DNA of 7,892 bases. Origin: Ruaniaceae bacterium (GTDB taxonomy: Bacteria; Actinomycetota; Actinomycetes; Actinomycetales; Actinomycetaceae). Position numbers and translations under genes: made by a program. This document shows, piece by piece, positions 1 through 6,928 of this stretch (positions are counted from its first letter, which is position 1; each line of letters starts with the position of its first letter). The notes below the pieces were generated by a model, which saw only the letters and a program-made list of their open reading frames with translations, ran no database searches and had not been told where the DNA came from. The stretch spans positions 1 to 7,892 of the forward strand of contig JAKDIE010000052.1 of assembly GCA_030450655.1 (NCBI GenBank). Reading direction: 5' to 3'.

Positions 1-792
1 GAGGTCCGTGGCGGCGTCGTCGGCCTCCTGCTCAATATCGGCGAGCTCCGAGATCGTGCGTCCCACCATCATCGAGATGAGATCGCGGCGGGGCAGGTTT
101 GCCGTGAGTTCCTCTCCCACGAAGCGGCCGTTGCGCAGCACGGTCATGCGATCGGAGATCTCGTAAATCTGATCGAGGAAGTGAGAGACGAAGAGGATGG
201 CGACGCCCTCATCGCGCAGTTCGCGGATGATGGTGAAGAGTTCGGCGACCTCGTCGCGATCGAGTGAGGAGGTGGGCTCGTCCAGGATGAGCACGCGGGC
301 ATCGGTGACGAGGGCGCGGGCGATGGCGCAGAGCTGCTGGACGGCGATCGTGTGGGAGGAGAGCTGCGAGCGCGGATCGATGTCCAGGTGCATGCGCGTC
401 AACAGCTCGGTGGCGACCTTGCGGGTGGCGCGCCAGTCAATGAACGGGCCCTTGCGGATCTCGTGGCCCAGCATGATGTTCTCGGCCACGGTGATGTTTC
501 CGCAGAGGTTGACCTCTTGGTACACGGTGGAGATACCGGCAGCCTGCGCGTCTTCGGGACCTGCCGAGTGATACGGCACGCCGCCGACCGTGATCGATCC
601 GGCAGCGAGTTGGTTGATGCCCGTCAGGGCTTTGATGAGGGTTGACTTTCCTGCACCGTTCTCACCCATGAGGGAGTGAACTTCGCCAGGGAAGAGCCGG
701 AAGTCGACTCCTTCGAGGGCCCGAACTCCGGGAAAGATCACGGAGATGCCTGTCATCTGCACGATTGGGGCGGTGGCACTTCCTGAGGCCAT
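1..792 (-). CDS. ytfR: YtfR-like sugar ABC transporter ATP-binding protein (3' end beyond window)
   Basis: This is the ATPase of a CUT2-family sugar importer; it binds ATP on the cytoplasmic face and powers uptake of the sugar delivered by the neighbouring binding protein. The ATG is at 792 and the frame stays open to position 1, giving 264 codons. Family members have about 500 residues and two nucleotide-binding domains, so only the first domain and the linker start are visible. Seen: Walker A GENGAGKST (residues 43-51), Q-loop TVYQEVNL (Gln92), a degenerate signature TIAVQQ near 148-153, Walker B VLILDEPTSSLD (167-178) and the H-loop with His204. The stretch VSHFLDQIYEISDRMTVLRN closely matches my memory of E. 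coli YtfR, including its non-canonical signature, so that oddity is a family trait. It lies 77 bp downstream of the binding-protein gene on the same strand, with a hairpin between. A purine-rich AAGGAAG lies 10-16 nt before the start. Substrate L-arabinose is inferred from the adjacent ara genes. Confidence 0.93.
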   Translation of the reverse strand, partial: MASGSATAPIVQMTGISVIFPGVRALEGVDFRLFPGEVHSLMGENGAGKSTLIKALTGINQLAAGSITVGGVPYHSAGPEDAQAAGISTVYQEVNLCGNITVAENIMLGHEIRKGPFIDWRATRKVATELLTRMHLDIDPRSQLSSHTIAVQQLCAIARALVTDARVLILDEPTSSLDRDEVAELFTIIRELRDEGVAILFVSHFLDQIYEISDRMTVLRNGRFVGEELTANLPRRDLISMMVGRTISELADIEQEADDAATDL

Positions 793-815
793 GGTCCTTC
801 TCTTCCTTGAGACGA

Positions 816-847
816 CCGTGCGGCCCGGCCTCAGCCGGGCCGCACGG
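816..847 (-). promoter_or_regulatory. Intercistronic hairpin between binding protein and ATPase genes
   Basis: A perfect 14-bp inverted repeat (816-829 and 834-847) encloses a 4-nt loop. It starts 22 nt after the binding-protein stop codon. No U-tract follows in the leftward transcript, so it is not a classical intrinsic terminator. Such hairpins after the first cistron commonly stabilise the upstream message or let only part of transcription through, giving more binding protein than membrane components. That role is inferred; the structure is seen directly. Confidence 0.8.
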
Positions 848-869
848 ATACTTGAGTGAGGCTTACCTA

Positions 870-1865
870 CTAGTAGAGGCGTGCGTCAACGTCCGCCTGA
901 GTGATGGTCTGGTCGAACGTGGCGTCGATAACGATCGTCTTCGGCTCGACCTCCTCGCCAGCGGCAACGCGGGTGACAAGATCCACCAGCTGATCGCCGA
1001 ACACCGGGTTGCACTCGACCACGAAGTTGAACTTGCCATCGACGAGGGCCTGGAGGCCATCGCGGACTGCGTCGATCGTGACGATGATGATGTCCTCGCC
1101 GGGAACCTTTCCGGCTGCTTCAATGGCCTCGACGGCGCCCAGACCCATGTCATCGTTGTGTGCGAAGAGCAGGGTCATGTCTGGGTACGCCTGGAGAGCG
1201 GCTTCCATCGCGGTCTTGCCTTCTGCGCGGGTGAAGTTACCCGAAGCCTGGCCGATGATGTTTTCTTCGCCCACGACCTCGCCGAAGCAGCGCTGGCGCT
1301 CGATCTGCGGGCCTGAACCCATGGTGCCTTGGAGCTCGAAGATCTTGGCGTCCGGGTGGTTCGCCGCGACCCATTCGCCGGCCATGCGACCCTCGGAGCA
1401 CATATCCGAACCGATGTGCGTGATGTAGGCGTCTTCGACCGTGGTGTCCACGGAGCGGTCCACGAGGATCACGGGGATGCCGGCATCCTTAATCTCCTGG
1501 AGCACCTCGTCCCATCCGGTCTCGATGACCGGCGAGAATGCGATGACGTCCATGTCCTGTGCCACGAAGTCGCGCAGGGCCTTGATCTGGTTCTCCTGCT
1601 TCTGCTGAGCATCCACGAACGTGAGGTCGATGCCGTTCTCCTCGGTGAGGGAGGCCTTGACCGATTCGGTGTTCGCCGTGCGCCAGCCGGACTCGGCGCC
1701 GAGCTGCGAGTATCCAACGCGGATCAGATCGCCGTCGTCGCCACCGGCATTCCCGGCGTCATCCCCGCCGCCGTCTCCGCTGCCACCACAGGCCGCGAGA
1801 GACACCATTGCCAAGCTCGCCACAGCCGCCATAGCGGTCCGGCGGAAGCCCTTGCGGATGTGCAT
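870..1865 (-). CDS. ytfQ: YtfQ-like sugar-binding lipoprotein of the ABC importer
   Basis: This extracytoplasmic binding protein captures the sugar and hands it to the permease. It has 331 residues. The signal peptide has basic residues (RKGFRR), a hydrophobic core and lipobox LAAC with Cys26 as the lipidation site, followed by a Gly/Asp-rich linker (27-46). The mature part is a type I periplasmic-binding fold. VGYSQLGAESGWR (50-62), DAQQKQENQIKALRDFVAQ (85-103), LVDRS (134-138), FELQGT (176-181), NFTRAEGK (210-217) and FAHNDDM (234-240) follow E. coli YtfQ closely as I remember it. YtfQ is known to bind galactofuranose. L-arabinose, possibly its furanose form, is inferred from the divergent araDBA genes. 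I chose the ATG at 1865, not an upstream in-frame GTG at 1892, because AAGGAGG sits 5 nt before it and the signal peptide begins there. It is the first gene of the leftward operon. Cys156, Cys193 and Cys285 in the exported domain are noteworthy. Confidence 0.93.
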   Translation of the reverse strand: MHIRKGFRRTAMAAVASLAMVSLAACGGSGDGGGDDAGNAGGDDGDLIRVGYSQLGAESGWRTANTESVKASLTEENGIDLTFVDAQQKQENQIKALRDFVAQDMDVIAFSPVIETGWDEVLQEIKDAGIPVILVDRSVDTTVEDAYITHIGSDMCSEGRMAGEWVAANHPDAKIFELQGTMGSGPQIERQRCFGEVVGEENIIGQASGNFTRAEGKTAMEAALQAYPDMTLLFAHNDDMGLGAVEAIEAAGKVPGEDIIIVTIDAVRDGLQALVDGKFNFVVECNPVFGDQLVDLVTRVAAGEEVEPKTIVIDATFDQTITQADVDARLY

Positions 1866-1870
1866 ATTTT

Positions 1871-1877
1871 CCTCCTT
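1871..1877 (-). promoter_or_regulatory. Strong ribosome binding site that fixes the ytfQ-like start
   Basis: On the minus strand AAGGAGG ends 5 nt before the ATG at 1865. It is close to the ideal anti-16S match and lies inside the longer open frame that would begin at 1892. This decides the start codon and predicts strong translation of the binding protein. Confidence 0.85.
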
Positions 1878-1883
1878 GAAAAG

Positions 1884-1902
1884 CCTCGGCACCGTGCCGA
1901 GG
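1884..1902 (-). promoter_or_regulatory. Leader hairpin upstream of the ytfQ-like RBS, attenuator-like
   Basis: A perfect 9-bp inverted repeat (CCTCGGCAC and GTGCCGAGG) is separated by one base. As RNA it can form an 8-bp GC-rich stem with a 3-nt loop. In the leftward transcript CUUUUC follows at once, and then the ribosome binding site. This resembles a weak intrinsic terminator placed in a leader, but the U-run is only four bases. Alternatives are an mRNA-stabilising stem or a DNA operator for a second regulator. The structure is seen; the function is inferred. Confidence 0.6.
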
Positions 1903-1922
1903 GACTTGCGATGGACCGTGTG

Positions 1923-1939
1923 ATCGCCGTTACGGTGAT
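1923..1939. promoter_or_regulatory. 17-bp palindrome in the ytfQ-like leader
   Basis: The arms ATCGCCGT and ACGGTGAT match at 7 of 8 positions around a central T. It lies just downstream of the predicted leftward promoter, so it could be an operator. As RNA it could be a small hairpin with a 3-nt loop. Its half-sites differ from the two LacI-like operators nearby, so any binding protein would probably be different. Confidence 0.45.
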
Positions 1940-1955
1940 TGTCCTTTGAGGTTCA

Positions 1956-1971
1956 ATGTTAGCGATAACAT
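1956..1971. promoter_or_regulatory. LacI-family operator, leftward promoter
   Basis: The 16-bp site ATGTTAGCGATAACAT is palindromic in 7 of 8 pairs and has the central CG typical of LacI-family operators. It covers the -10 candidate of the leftward promoter, so a bound repressor would block transcription of the transporter. The same half-site GCTAACAT recurs in the araD promoter (2086-2093), implying one shared regulator, probably an AraR of LacI type encoded elsewhere. Confidence 0.75.
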
Positions 1972-1983
1972 CAAGTTTGTCCA
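1956..1983 (-). promoter_or_regulatory. Putative promoter of the ytfQ-like transporter operon
   Basis: On the minus strand, TGGACA (1983-1978) resembles a -35 box at 5 of 6 positions. TAACAT (1961-1956) serves as a moderate -10 box, with a 16-nt spacer. Initiation near 1949 would give a leader of about 84 nt holding both leader hairpins. This is a reading of consensus only. Confidence 0.5.
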
Positions 1984-2064
1984 GTGTCGTTGATTACGAT
2001 TTGGTAACGGAATTCGCGAGGGAGCACCACTCAGATGAATTCTTGGACGTGATGCCAAAGGTGG

Positions 2065-2093
2065 TTGTGCTCACACTTAGTGAGCGCTAACAT
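2065..2093 (+). promoter_or_regulatory. Putative promoter of the araDBA-epimerase operon
   Basis: TTGTGC (2065-2070) as a weak -35 box and TAACAT (2088-2093) as a -10 box are 17 nt apart. Initiation near 2100 would give a leader of about 47 nt. The -10 hexamer is identical to the leftward candidate and likewise sits in one half of a LacI-like operator. An additional inverted repeat, GCTCAC/GTGAGC (2069-2074 and 2080-2085), lies across the spacer and shares bases with the operator. Confidence 0.5.
2078..2093. promoter_or_regulatory. LacI-family operator, araD promoter
   Basis: TAGTGAGCGCTAACAT has a perfect core AGCGCT. Its right half GCTAACAT equals the reverse complement of the left half of the 1956-1971 operator, while its own left half is diverged (5 of 8 pairs match). 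It overlaps the -10 candidate of araD. Shared half-sites at both divergent promoters support co-regulation of transport and catabolism by one LacI-type protein. Confidence 0.7.
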
Positions 2094-2129
2094 TTAGATG
2101 CGTACGGAGATCCGCCCTGCGCCCACCAC

Positions 2130-2136
2130 GAGGAAG
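2130..2136 (+). promoter_or_regulatory. Ribosome binding site of araD
   Basis: GAGGAAG ends 10 nt before the ATG at 2147. It is a usable match to the anti-Shine-Dalgarno sequence and supports this start. Confidence 0.65.
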
Positions 2137-2146
2137 TGAGAACACC

Positions 2147-2839
2147 ATGGATCAGGCAATCCGCGCAGTCCGCGAGGATGTGGCGCGTCTTCATGCGGAG
2201 CTTGTCCGGTACGGATTGGTGATTTGGACCGGCGGTAACGTCTCGGGCCGGGTTCCGGGAACGGATCTGTTTGTGATCAAGCCTTCTGGCGTCTCCTACG
2301 ACGATCTTGCGCCGGAGAACATGATTCTGTGTGATCTTGATGGGAACGTGATCCCGGGTTCTGAGGGTTCGGAGAGGTCGCCGTCGTCCGATACTGCCGC
2401 GCACGCGTACGTGTACCGCAACATGCCGGAGGTGGGTGGGGTGGTGCATACGCATTCCACGTATGCGTGTGCGTGGGCGGCGCGTGGTGAGGAGATTCCG
2501 TGTGTGATTACGGGGATGGCGGATGAGTTTGGTGGGCCGATTCCTGTGGGGCCGCTGGCGATCATTGGGGATGATTCGATTGGGCAGGGGATCGTGGAGA
2601 CGTTGCGTGGGCATCGTTCGCGTGCGGTGTTGATGCAGAATCATGGCCCGTTCACGATTGGGGTGACGGCGAAGGATGCGGTGAAGGCGGCGGTGATGTG
2701 TGAGGACGTGGCGCGCACGGTTCATGTCGCGCGCCAGTTGGGTGAGCCGATTCCGATCCCGCAGGCGATGGTGGACCGCTATTTCGATCGTTACCAGAAT
2801 GTGTACGGCCAACCCTCGGACGATCGGCGAGAGAAGTGA
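2147..2839 (+). CDS. araD: L-ribulose-5-phosphate 4-epimerase
   Basis: This cytoplasmic class II aldolase-fold enzyme converts L-ribulose 5-phosphate to D-xylulose 5-phosphate, the last dedicated step of L-arabinose breakdown. Its 230 residues match the usual length of about 230. Seen: WTGGNVSGR (27-35), IKPSG (44-48) for phosphate binding, SSD (80-82), the zinc pair in VVHTHSTYA (His101, His103), third zinc ligand His166 in QNHGPF, Asp126 in MADEFGG as the probable catalytic acid/base, and Tyr220 in the C-terminal NVYGQ. The start is the ATG after GAGGAAG. Its TGA overlaps the GTG start of araB by 4 bp, so the two are probably translationally coupled. Third codon positions are strikingly rich in G and T and poor in C compared with araA. 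Related class II aldolases such as L-fuculose-phosphate aldolase are less likely given the araB and araA neighbours and the SSD and C-terminal tyrosine motifs. Confidence 0.95.
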   Translation: MDQAIRAVREDVARLHAELVRYGLVIWTGGNVSGRVPGTDLFVIKPSGVSYDDLAPENMILCDLDGNVIPGSEGSERSPSSDTAAHAYVYRNMPEVGGVVHTHSTYACAWAARGEEIPCVITGMADEFGGPIPVGPLAIIGDDSIGQGIVETLRGHRSRAVLMQNHGPFTIGVTAKDAVKAAVMCEDVARTVHVARQLGEPIPIPQAMVDRYFDRYQNVYGQPSDDRREK

Positions 2840-4440
2840 GCGCCCGGGAGGAGATTCTGCAGGGCCGCACGTCGCTGGGTATCGAGCTTGGCTCGACGCG
2901 CATCAAGGCATGTCTGGTGGGTGAGGACCCGAATGAGGTGCTTGCCACGGGCGGCTTCGATTGGGAGAACCGGCTGGTGGGCGGCCTGTGGTCCTACCCG
3001 CTTGAGGATGTGTGGAGCGGTGTCCAGGCGGCCGTGGGCGCGCTGCTTGAGAAGATCGAGGCCCAGTATTCGGTGCGGCCCACGACGTTCGGTGCGATCG
3101 GTGTTTCGGCGATGATGCACGGCTACTTGGCGTTCGATTCGCGTGGGGAACTGTTGGTGCCGTTCCGTACGTGGCGTAACACGAACACTGGTGCGGCGAC
3201 CGCGGAGCTCACCGAGTTGTTTGGGGTGAACATCCCGCATCGCTGGTCGATCGCGCATCTGCATCAGGCGGTGCTCGACGGCGAGGCGCACGTTGCAGAG
3301 TTGGGCTTCATGACCACTCTGGCGGGGTACGTGCATTGGCGACTGACGGGCCGGAAAGTGATCGGCGTGGGTGACGCTTCGGGGATGTTCCCCATCGCCG
3401 CTGGCACCTTCGACGAGGGCATGGTGGCCGCGTATGACGCGCGGGCGGCCGGTTCGGTGCTGGCTGCTCCGCTGCGCGAGATTCTTCCTGAGGTGCTGCT
3501 GGCCGGGCAGGACGCCGGAACGCTCACGGCCGAGGGCGCCGCGTTGCTGGACCCGTCCGGTTCCCTGCAGCCTGGGATCCCGCTGTGTGCGCCTGAGGGG
3601 GACGCGGGCACCGGCATGGTCGCCACGAACTCGGTTGCCCCGCGCACGGGGAACGTCTCGGTGGGCACCTCGATCTTCGCGATGGTGGTCCTGGAGCGCC
3701 CGTTCACGGCCGTGCACCACGAGATCGATCTCGTCACCACCCCTGCGGGGGATGCCGTGGCGATGGTCCACTGCAATAACGGTGCCAGCGAGGTGGCCGA
3801 GTGGGTGAGCATGTTCGCGCAGTTCGCGCGGCTGCTGGGCAACGAGACCCCCACCGGGGCCCTCTATGACACCCTGTTCGAGGAGGCGCTCCACGGCGAT
3901 CCCGACGCCGGTGGTTTCTTCGCATACAACCACCTGGCGGGTGAGCCTATCGCCGGGACCGCTGAGGGACGCCCCTTGTTCGTGCGCACGCCCGAGTCCC
4001 GCTTCACTTTGGCAAACGTGATGCGTTCGCACCTGTATGGCATGTATGCCACGCTCGCGCTGGGTATGCGCGTCCTCGCGGGTGAGGGCGTGGCGCTCGA
4101 TCAGATGTTCGCGCACGGGGGAGTGTTCCGCACGCCAATCGTGGCCCAGCGCTTCCTTGCCGCCGCCCTGGATGCCCCGGTCGCCGTGGGACACAGTGCA
4201 TCGGAAGGTGGCGCCTGGGGGATCGCGGTCCTCGCCTCGTACCTCGCGCACGCCCCACGGATGCCGCTCGGCCAGTACCTGAACGAGCGGATTTTCGCCA
4301 ACGAAACCCTTGATGTGCTGGCCCCTGAGCCTGAGGACGTGCACGGGTTCGCTGCCCACCTCGCCCGCTACGAAGACGGACTGGCGCTACAGCGGGCCGC
4401 CGTCGCCGCTCTTCCTTCCACAACCACCCCACAGGAGTAA
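2836..4440 (+). CDS. araB: L-ribulokinase, XylB-like actinobacterial/clostridial type
   Basis: This FGGY-family sugar kinase phosphorylates L-ribulose to L-ribulose 5-phosphate with ATP in the cytoplasm. It has 534 residues. Seen: the N-terminal phosphate-binding segment SLGIELGSTRIKA (13-25), SAMMHGYLAFD (91-101), RTWRN (111-115), TTLAGYVHWRLTG (160-172), VGDASGMFP (178-186), PEGDAGTGM (253-261) with Asp256 as the likely catalytic base, and C-terminal ATPase motifs AHGGVF (426-431) and SEGGAWGIA (456-464). The motif set matches my memory of the ribulokinase of bifidobacteria and clostridia, which is closer to xylulokinase (XylB) than to E. coli AraB. The GTG start overlaps the araD stop (GTGA); only a weak purine-rich stretch lies before it, so coupling to araD is likely. 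Position between araD and araA makes L-ribulose the expected substrate rather than D-xylulose. Confidence 0.93.
   Translation: MSAREEILQGRTSLGIELGSTRIKACLVGEDPNEVLATGGFDWENRLVGGLWSYPLEDVWSGVQAAVGALLEKIEAQYSVRPTTFGAIGVSAMMHGYLAFDSRGELLVPFRTWRNTNTGAATAELTELFGVNIPHRWSIAHLHQAVLDGEAHVAELGFMTTLAGYVHWRLTGRKVIGVGDASGMFPIAAGTFDEGMVAAYDARAAGSVLAAPLREILPEVLLAGQDAGTLTAEGAALLDPSGSLQPGIPLCAPEGDAGTGMVATNSVAPRTGNVSVGTSIFAMVVLERPFTAVHHEIDLVTTPAGDAVAMVHCNNGASEVAEWVSMFAQFARLLGNETPTGALYDTLFEEALHGDPDAGGFFAYNHLAGEPIAGTAEGRPLFVRTPESRFTLANVMRSHLYGMYATLALGMRVLAGEGVALDQMFAHGGVFRTPIVAQRFLAAALDAPVAVGHSASEGGAWGIAVLASYLAHAPRMPLGQYLNERIFANETLDVLAPEPEDVHGFAAHLARYEDGLALQRAAVAALPSTTTPQE
4433..4437 (+). promoter_or_regulatory. 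Ribosome binding site of araA
   Basis: AGGAG lies 6 nt before the ATG at 4444 and runs up to the araB stop codon (TAA at 4438-4440). It fixes the araA start and gives it independent ribosome entry. Confidence 0.8.
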
Positions 4441-4443
4441 AAC

Positions 4444-5946
4444 ATGACCCTCCCATCCGCCTTTGACGGCAAGACAGTTTGGTTTGTCACCGGCAGCCAG
4501 CACCTCTACGGAGAGGAGACGCTGCGCCAGGTGGCCGAGCAGTCGCAGGGCATCGCCGCACAGCTCGCCGGGCTACCCGTGAACGTTGAGTGGAAGCCGG
4601 TGCTCACCGGGACCGATGAGATTCGGAGGCTCGCGCTGGACGCGAACGCGGACGATAACGTGATCGGCGTGATCGCGTGGATGCACACGTTCAGCCCCGC
4701 CAAGATTTGTATCACGGGCCTCGACACGTTGCGCAAGCCCCTGCTGCACCTGCACACGCAGGCCAACGTGGAGCTGCCGTGGGACGAGATCGATTTCGAC
4801 TTCATGAACCTGAACCAGGCCGCGCACGGCGACCGCGAGTTCGGGTACATCCAGACCCGGCTCGGCGTGGCGCGCAAGACCGTGGTGGGGCACGTCTCCA
4901 ACCCGGTGGCGCGCCAGCAGATCGAGGACTGGCAGCGCGCCTGCGCCGGCTGGAACGCCGTGCGCACGCTGAAGCTCGCGCGGTTCGGGGACAACATGCG
5001 CTTCGTGGCGGTCACCGAGGGTGACAAGACGGAGGCAGAGCTACGGTTCGGCGTGCAGGTGAACACCTGGGGTGTGAACGAGCTGGCCGACGCCGTGGAT
5101 GCGGCCACCCCCGCCCAGATCGACGCGCTGATCGAGGAGTACGTGGCGAGCTACGACGTGGCGCCCGAGCTGCTGCCGGGTGCGGAGCGGGCCCAGTCAC
5201 TGCGGGATGGCGCGGCGATCGAGATCGGCCTGCGCTCGTTCCTCGAGGAGGGTGGCTTCGGCGCCTTCACCACCACGTTCGAGGACCTTGGACGACTACC
5301 GCAGCTGCCCGGCCTCGCCGTGCAGCGCCTGATGGCCGAGGGCTACGGCTTCGGCGCCGAGGGTGACTGGAAGACTGCGATCCTGGTGCGCGTGGCGAAC
5401 GCCATGGGCGAGGGGCTGCCCGGCGGCGCGAGCCTGATGGAGGACTACACCTACGATCTCGTGGAAGGTGACGAGAAGATCCTCGGCGCCCACATGCTCG
5501 AGGTCTCGCCGTCCCTCTCCTCCCAGCGCGCCCGGCTCGAGGTGCACCCGCTCGGGATTGGCGGCAAGGAGGATCCCGTGAGGCTCGTCTTCACTGCGGA
5601 CCCGGGCCCGGCCGTCGTCGTCGCCATGACCGATATGCGTGAGCGGTTCCGCCTCACGGCGAACGTGGTGGAGAACATCGTGGCCCCCGATCTGCCCAAG
5701 CTCCCCGTGGGCCGCGCGATCTGGAAGCCGCAGCCGGACTTCGCCACATCGGCCGCCTGCTGGCTTGCCTCGGGCGCGGCGCATCACACGGTGATGTCAA
5801 ACGCCGTGGGCATCGAGGTGTTCCGCGACTTCGCCGAGATCGCCAAGACCGAACTCGTGGTGATTGAGGACGGAACCACCGTGCGCGGATTCCAGCAGGA
5901 ACTACGCTGGAACCAGGCTTACTACCGTCTCGCGCAAGGAATGTGA
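4444..5946 (+). CDS. araA: L-arabinose isomerase
   Basis: This cytoplasmic metal-dependent isomerase converts L-arabinose to L-ribulose, the first step of the pathway. Its 500 residues match E. coli AraA, which has 500. Seen: [11 protein letters not shown] (13-23), WMHTFSPAK (79-87), [14 protein letters not shown] (122-135), [12 protein letters not shown] (301-312), LMEDYTY (331-337), HMLEVSP (350-356), HPLGIGGK (368-375) and GAAHHTVMS (444-452). Residues corresponding to the known metal ligands Glu306, Glu333, His350 and the C-terminal histidine (His448 here) are all present, so the enzyme should be active. It starts 3 nt after the araB stop with a clear ribosome binding site, and its stop codon overlaps the next start by one base. 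Third codon positions favour C and G, unlike araD. Confidence 0.97.
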   Translation: MTLPSAFDGKTVWFVTGSQHLYGEETLRQVAEQSQGIAAQLAGLPVNVEWKPVLTGTDEIRRLALDANADDNVIGVIAWMHTFSPAKICITGLDTLRKPLLHLHTQANVELPWDEIDFDFMNLNQAAHGDREFGYIQTRLGVARKTVVGHVSNPVARQQIEDWQRACAGWNAVRTLKLARFGDNMRFVAVTEGDKTEAELRFGVQVNTWGVNELADAVDAATPAQIDALIEEYVASYDVAPELLPGAERAQSLRDGAAIEIGLRSFLEEGGFGAFTTTFEDLGRLPQLPGLAVQRLMAEGYGFGAEGDWKTAILVRVANAMGEGLPGGASLMEDYTYDLVEGDEKILGAHMLEVSPSLSSQRARLEVHPLGIGGKEDPVRLVFTADPGPAVVVAMTDMRERFRLTANVVENIVAPDLPKLPVGRAIWKPQPDFATSAACWLASGAAHHTVMSNAVGIEVFRDFAEIAKTELVVIEDGTTVRGFQQELRWNQAYYRLAQGM

Positions 5947-6887
5947 TGATCCCCGTCTCTGGTTCGCAATACCCGCTCCGCTCCGGCAACTACGAGGCGC
6001 ACATCGCGAGCGTGGGGGCGGCGTTGCGCGCGTTGACGTACTCGGGGCGGGACCTCGTGGTGCCGTTCGCGGCGGACGAGGTGCGGCCGGCGAGCCGTGG
6101 CCTCACGTTGGCGCCGTGGCCGAACCGCGTGGTGGACGGCGTGTACACGGCAGGTGGCGCCACGCAGCAGCTCGCGCTGTCCGAGCCGAAGCGTCTCCAC
6201 GCGATTCACGGCCTCATCGGCTGGCAGGACTTCACGTGCACGGAGCACGAATCGGACAGTGTCACCCTGGTGACGCGGATCGTGCCGCAGCGCGGATACC
6301 CATGGTCCGTTCGGCTTGAGGTGACGTACTCGCTCGGCGCGGACGGCCTCACCCAGGTGGTTCGGGCAACCAATGAGTCCGACGACGCCGCTCCCTACGG
6401 CACAGGAACGCACCCCTATGTGGTGGCTGGCCCGGGTGCGCTGGATTCGTGGACGCTTTCGGCGCCTGCCTCGCAGGTGCTCGAGGTGACGCCGGACAGG
6501 CTCGCACCAGTGGCACTGAACGATGTGGGCGCGTACTTCCCCGAGCGCTTTGACTACCGCGAGCCGCGTGTGCTCGGTGCCGTGGAGATCGACCACGCGT
6601 ACACGGGCCTTCCCGCGGGCCAGGTGGCGGCGCGCGTGACCGATCCCTCCGGGACGGGGGTTGAGGTGGCGTGGGGCGAGGACTGCCCGTGGGTGCAGAT
6701 CCACACGGCGGATCTCCCAGGCGGTCCGGCCCAGCCGGGGCACCGGATCGGCCTCGCGGTGGAGCCGATGACCTGCGCGCCGGACGCCTTCAATGACGCC
6801 AACTACTCGTTCGATACCGGCCTGATCATGATCGCCCCCGGCGCCACGCACCAGGCGAGCTGGAGAATCGCCAACCTCGAGGCGTGA
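5946..6887 (+). CDS. Aldose 1-epimerase (mutarotase), GalM/YihR-like
   Basis: This enzyme interconverts ring forms of an aldose, here presumably L-arabinose entering through the neighbouring importer. It has 313 residues, within the normal family range. Seen: LAPWPNRVVDGVY (55-67) with the Asn-Arg sugar-binding pair, HAIHGL (85-90), the catalytic acid His156 in GTGTHPYV, DHAYTGL, and catalytic base Glu273 in VEPMTCAPDAFN. I chose the ATG at 5946, which shares one base with the araA stop, because AAGGA (5936-5940) is 5 nt upstream; a GTG at 5943 is possible but less well placed. The tight junction shows that it belongs to the ara operon. Aldose epimerases are known in actinobacterial arabinose loci, for example galM in Corynebacterium glutamicum, as I recall. 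The specificity is inferred, so I give no firm symbol. Confidence 0.92.
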   Translation: MIPVSGSQYPLRSGNYEAHIASVGAALRALTYSGRDLVVPFAADEVRPASRGLTLAPWPNRVVDGVYTAGGATQQLALSEPKRLHAIHGLIGWQDFTCTEHESDSVTLVTRIVPQRGYPWSVRLEVTYSLGADGLTQVVRATNESDDAAPYGTGTHPYVVAGPGALDSWTLSAPASQVLEVTPDRLAPVALNDVGAYFPERFDYREPRVLGAVEIDHAYTGLPAGQVAARVTDPSGTGVEVAWGEDCPWVQIHTADLPGGPAQPGHRIGLAVEPMTCAPDAFNDANYSFDTGLIMIAPGATHQASWRIANLEA

Positions 6888-6899
6888 GCCGAGCCGGGG

Positions 6900-6914
6900 C
6901 CGCCCACTTGGCGG
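6900..6914 (+). terminator. Weak hairpin after the epimerase gene, possible terminator
   Basis: CCGCC and GGCGG form a 5-bp stem with a 5-nt loop, starting 13 nt after the epimerase stop codon. There is no real U-tract (ACCTTCG follows). The stronger inverted repeat at 6929-7065 may do the terminating instead. Confidence 0.25.
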
Positions 6915-6928
6915 ACCTTCGATGTCAT

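Noticed and set aside
1866..1892. Upstream GTG start at 1892 for the binding protein
   Set aside because: It would place the ribosome binding site AAGGAGG inside the coding region and add nine residues before a normal signal peptide; the ATG at 1865 fits better.
1329..1949. 206-codon plus-strand frame opposite the binding-protein gene
   Set aside because: It is antisense to a well-supported lipoprotein gene and shows no protein family features; it also reads through the operator region.
2087..2812. 241-codon minus-strand frame opposite araD
   Set aside because: The translation is a low-complexity Arg/His/Thr-rich shadow, and it would start inside araB and run through the araD promoter.
2791..4359. 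522-codon open frame on the minus strand across araB
   Set aside because: It is entirely antisense to araB, whose protein motifs are clear. Its translation is rich in Arg, His and Gly with no recognisable domain, typical of a frame kept open by GC-rich codon use opposite a real gene.
5943..5948. GTG at 5943 as the epimerase start
   Set aside because: The ATG at 5946 has better spacing to AAGGA and is the stronger initiation codon; the difference is one residue.
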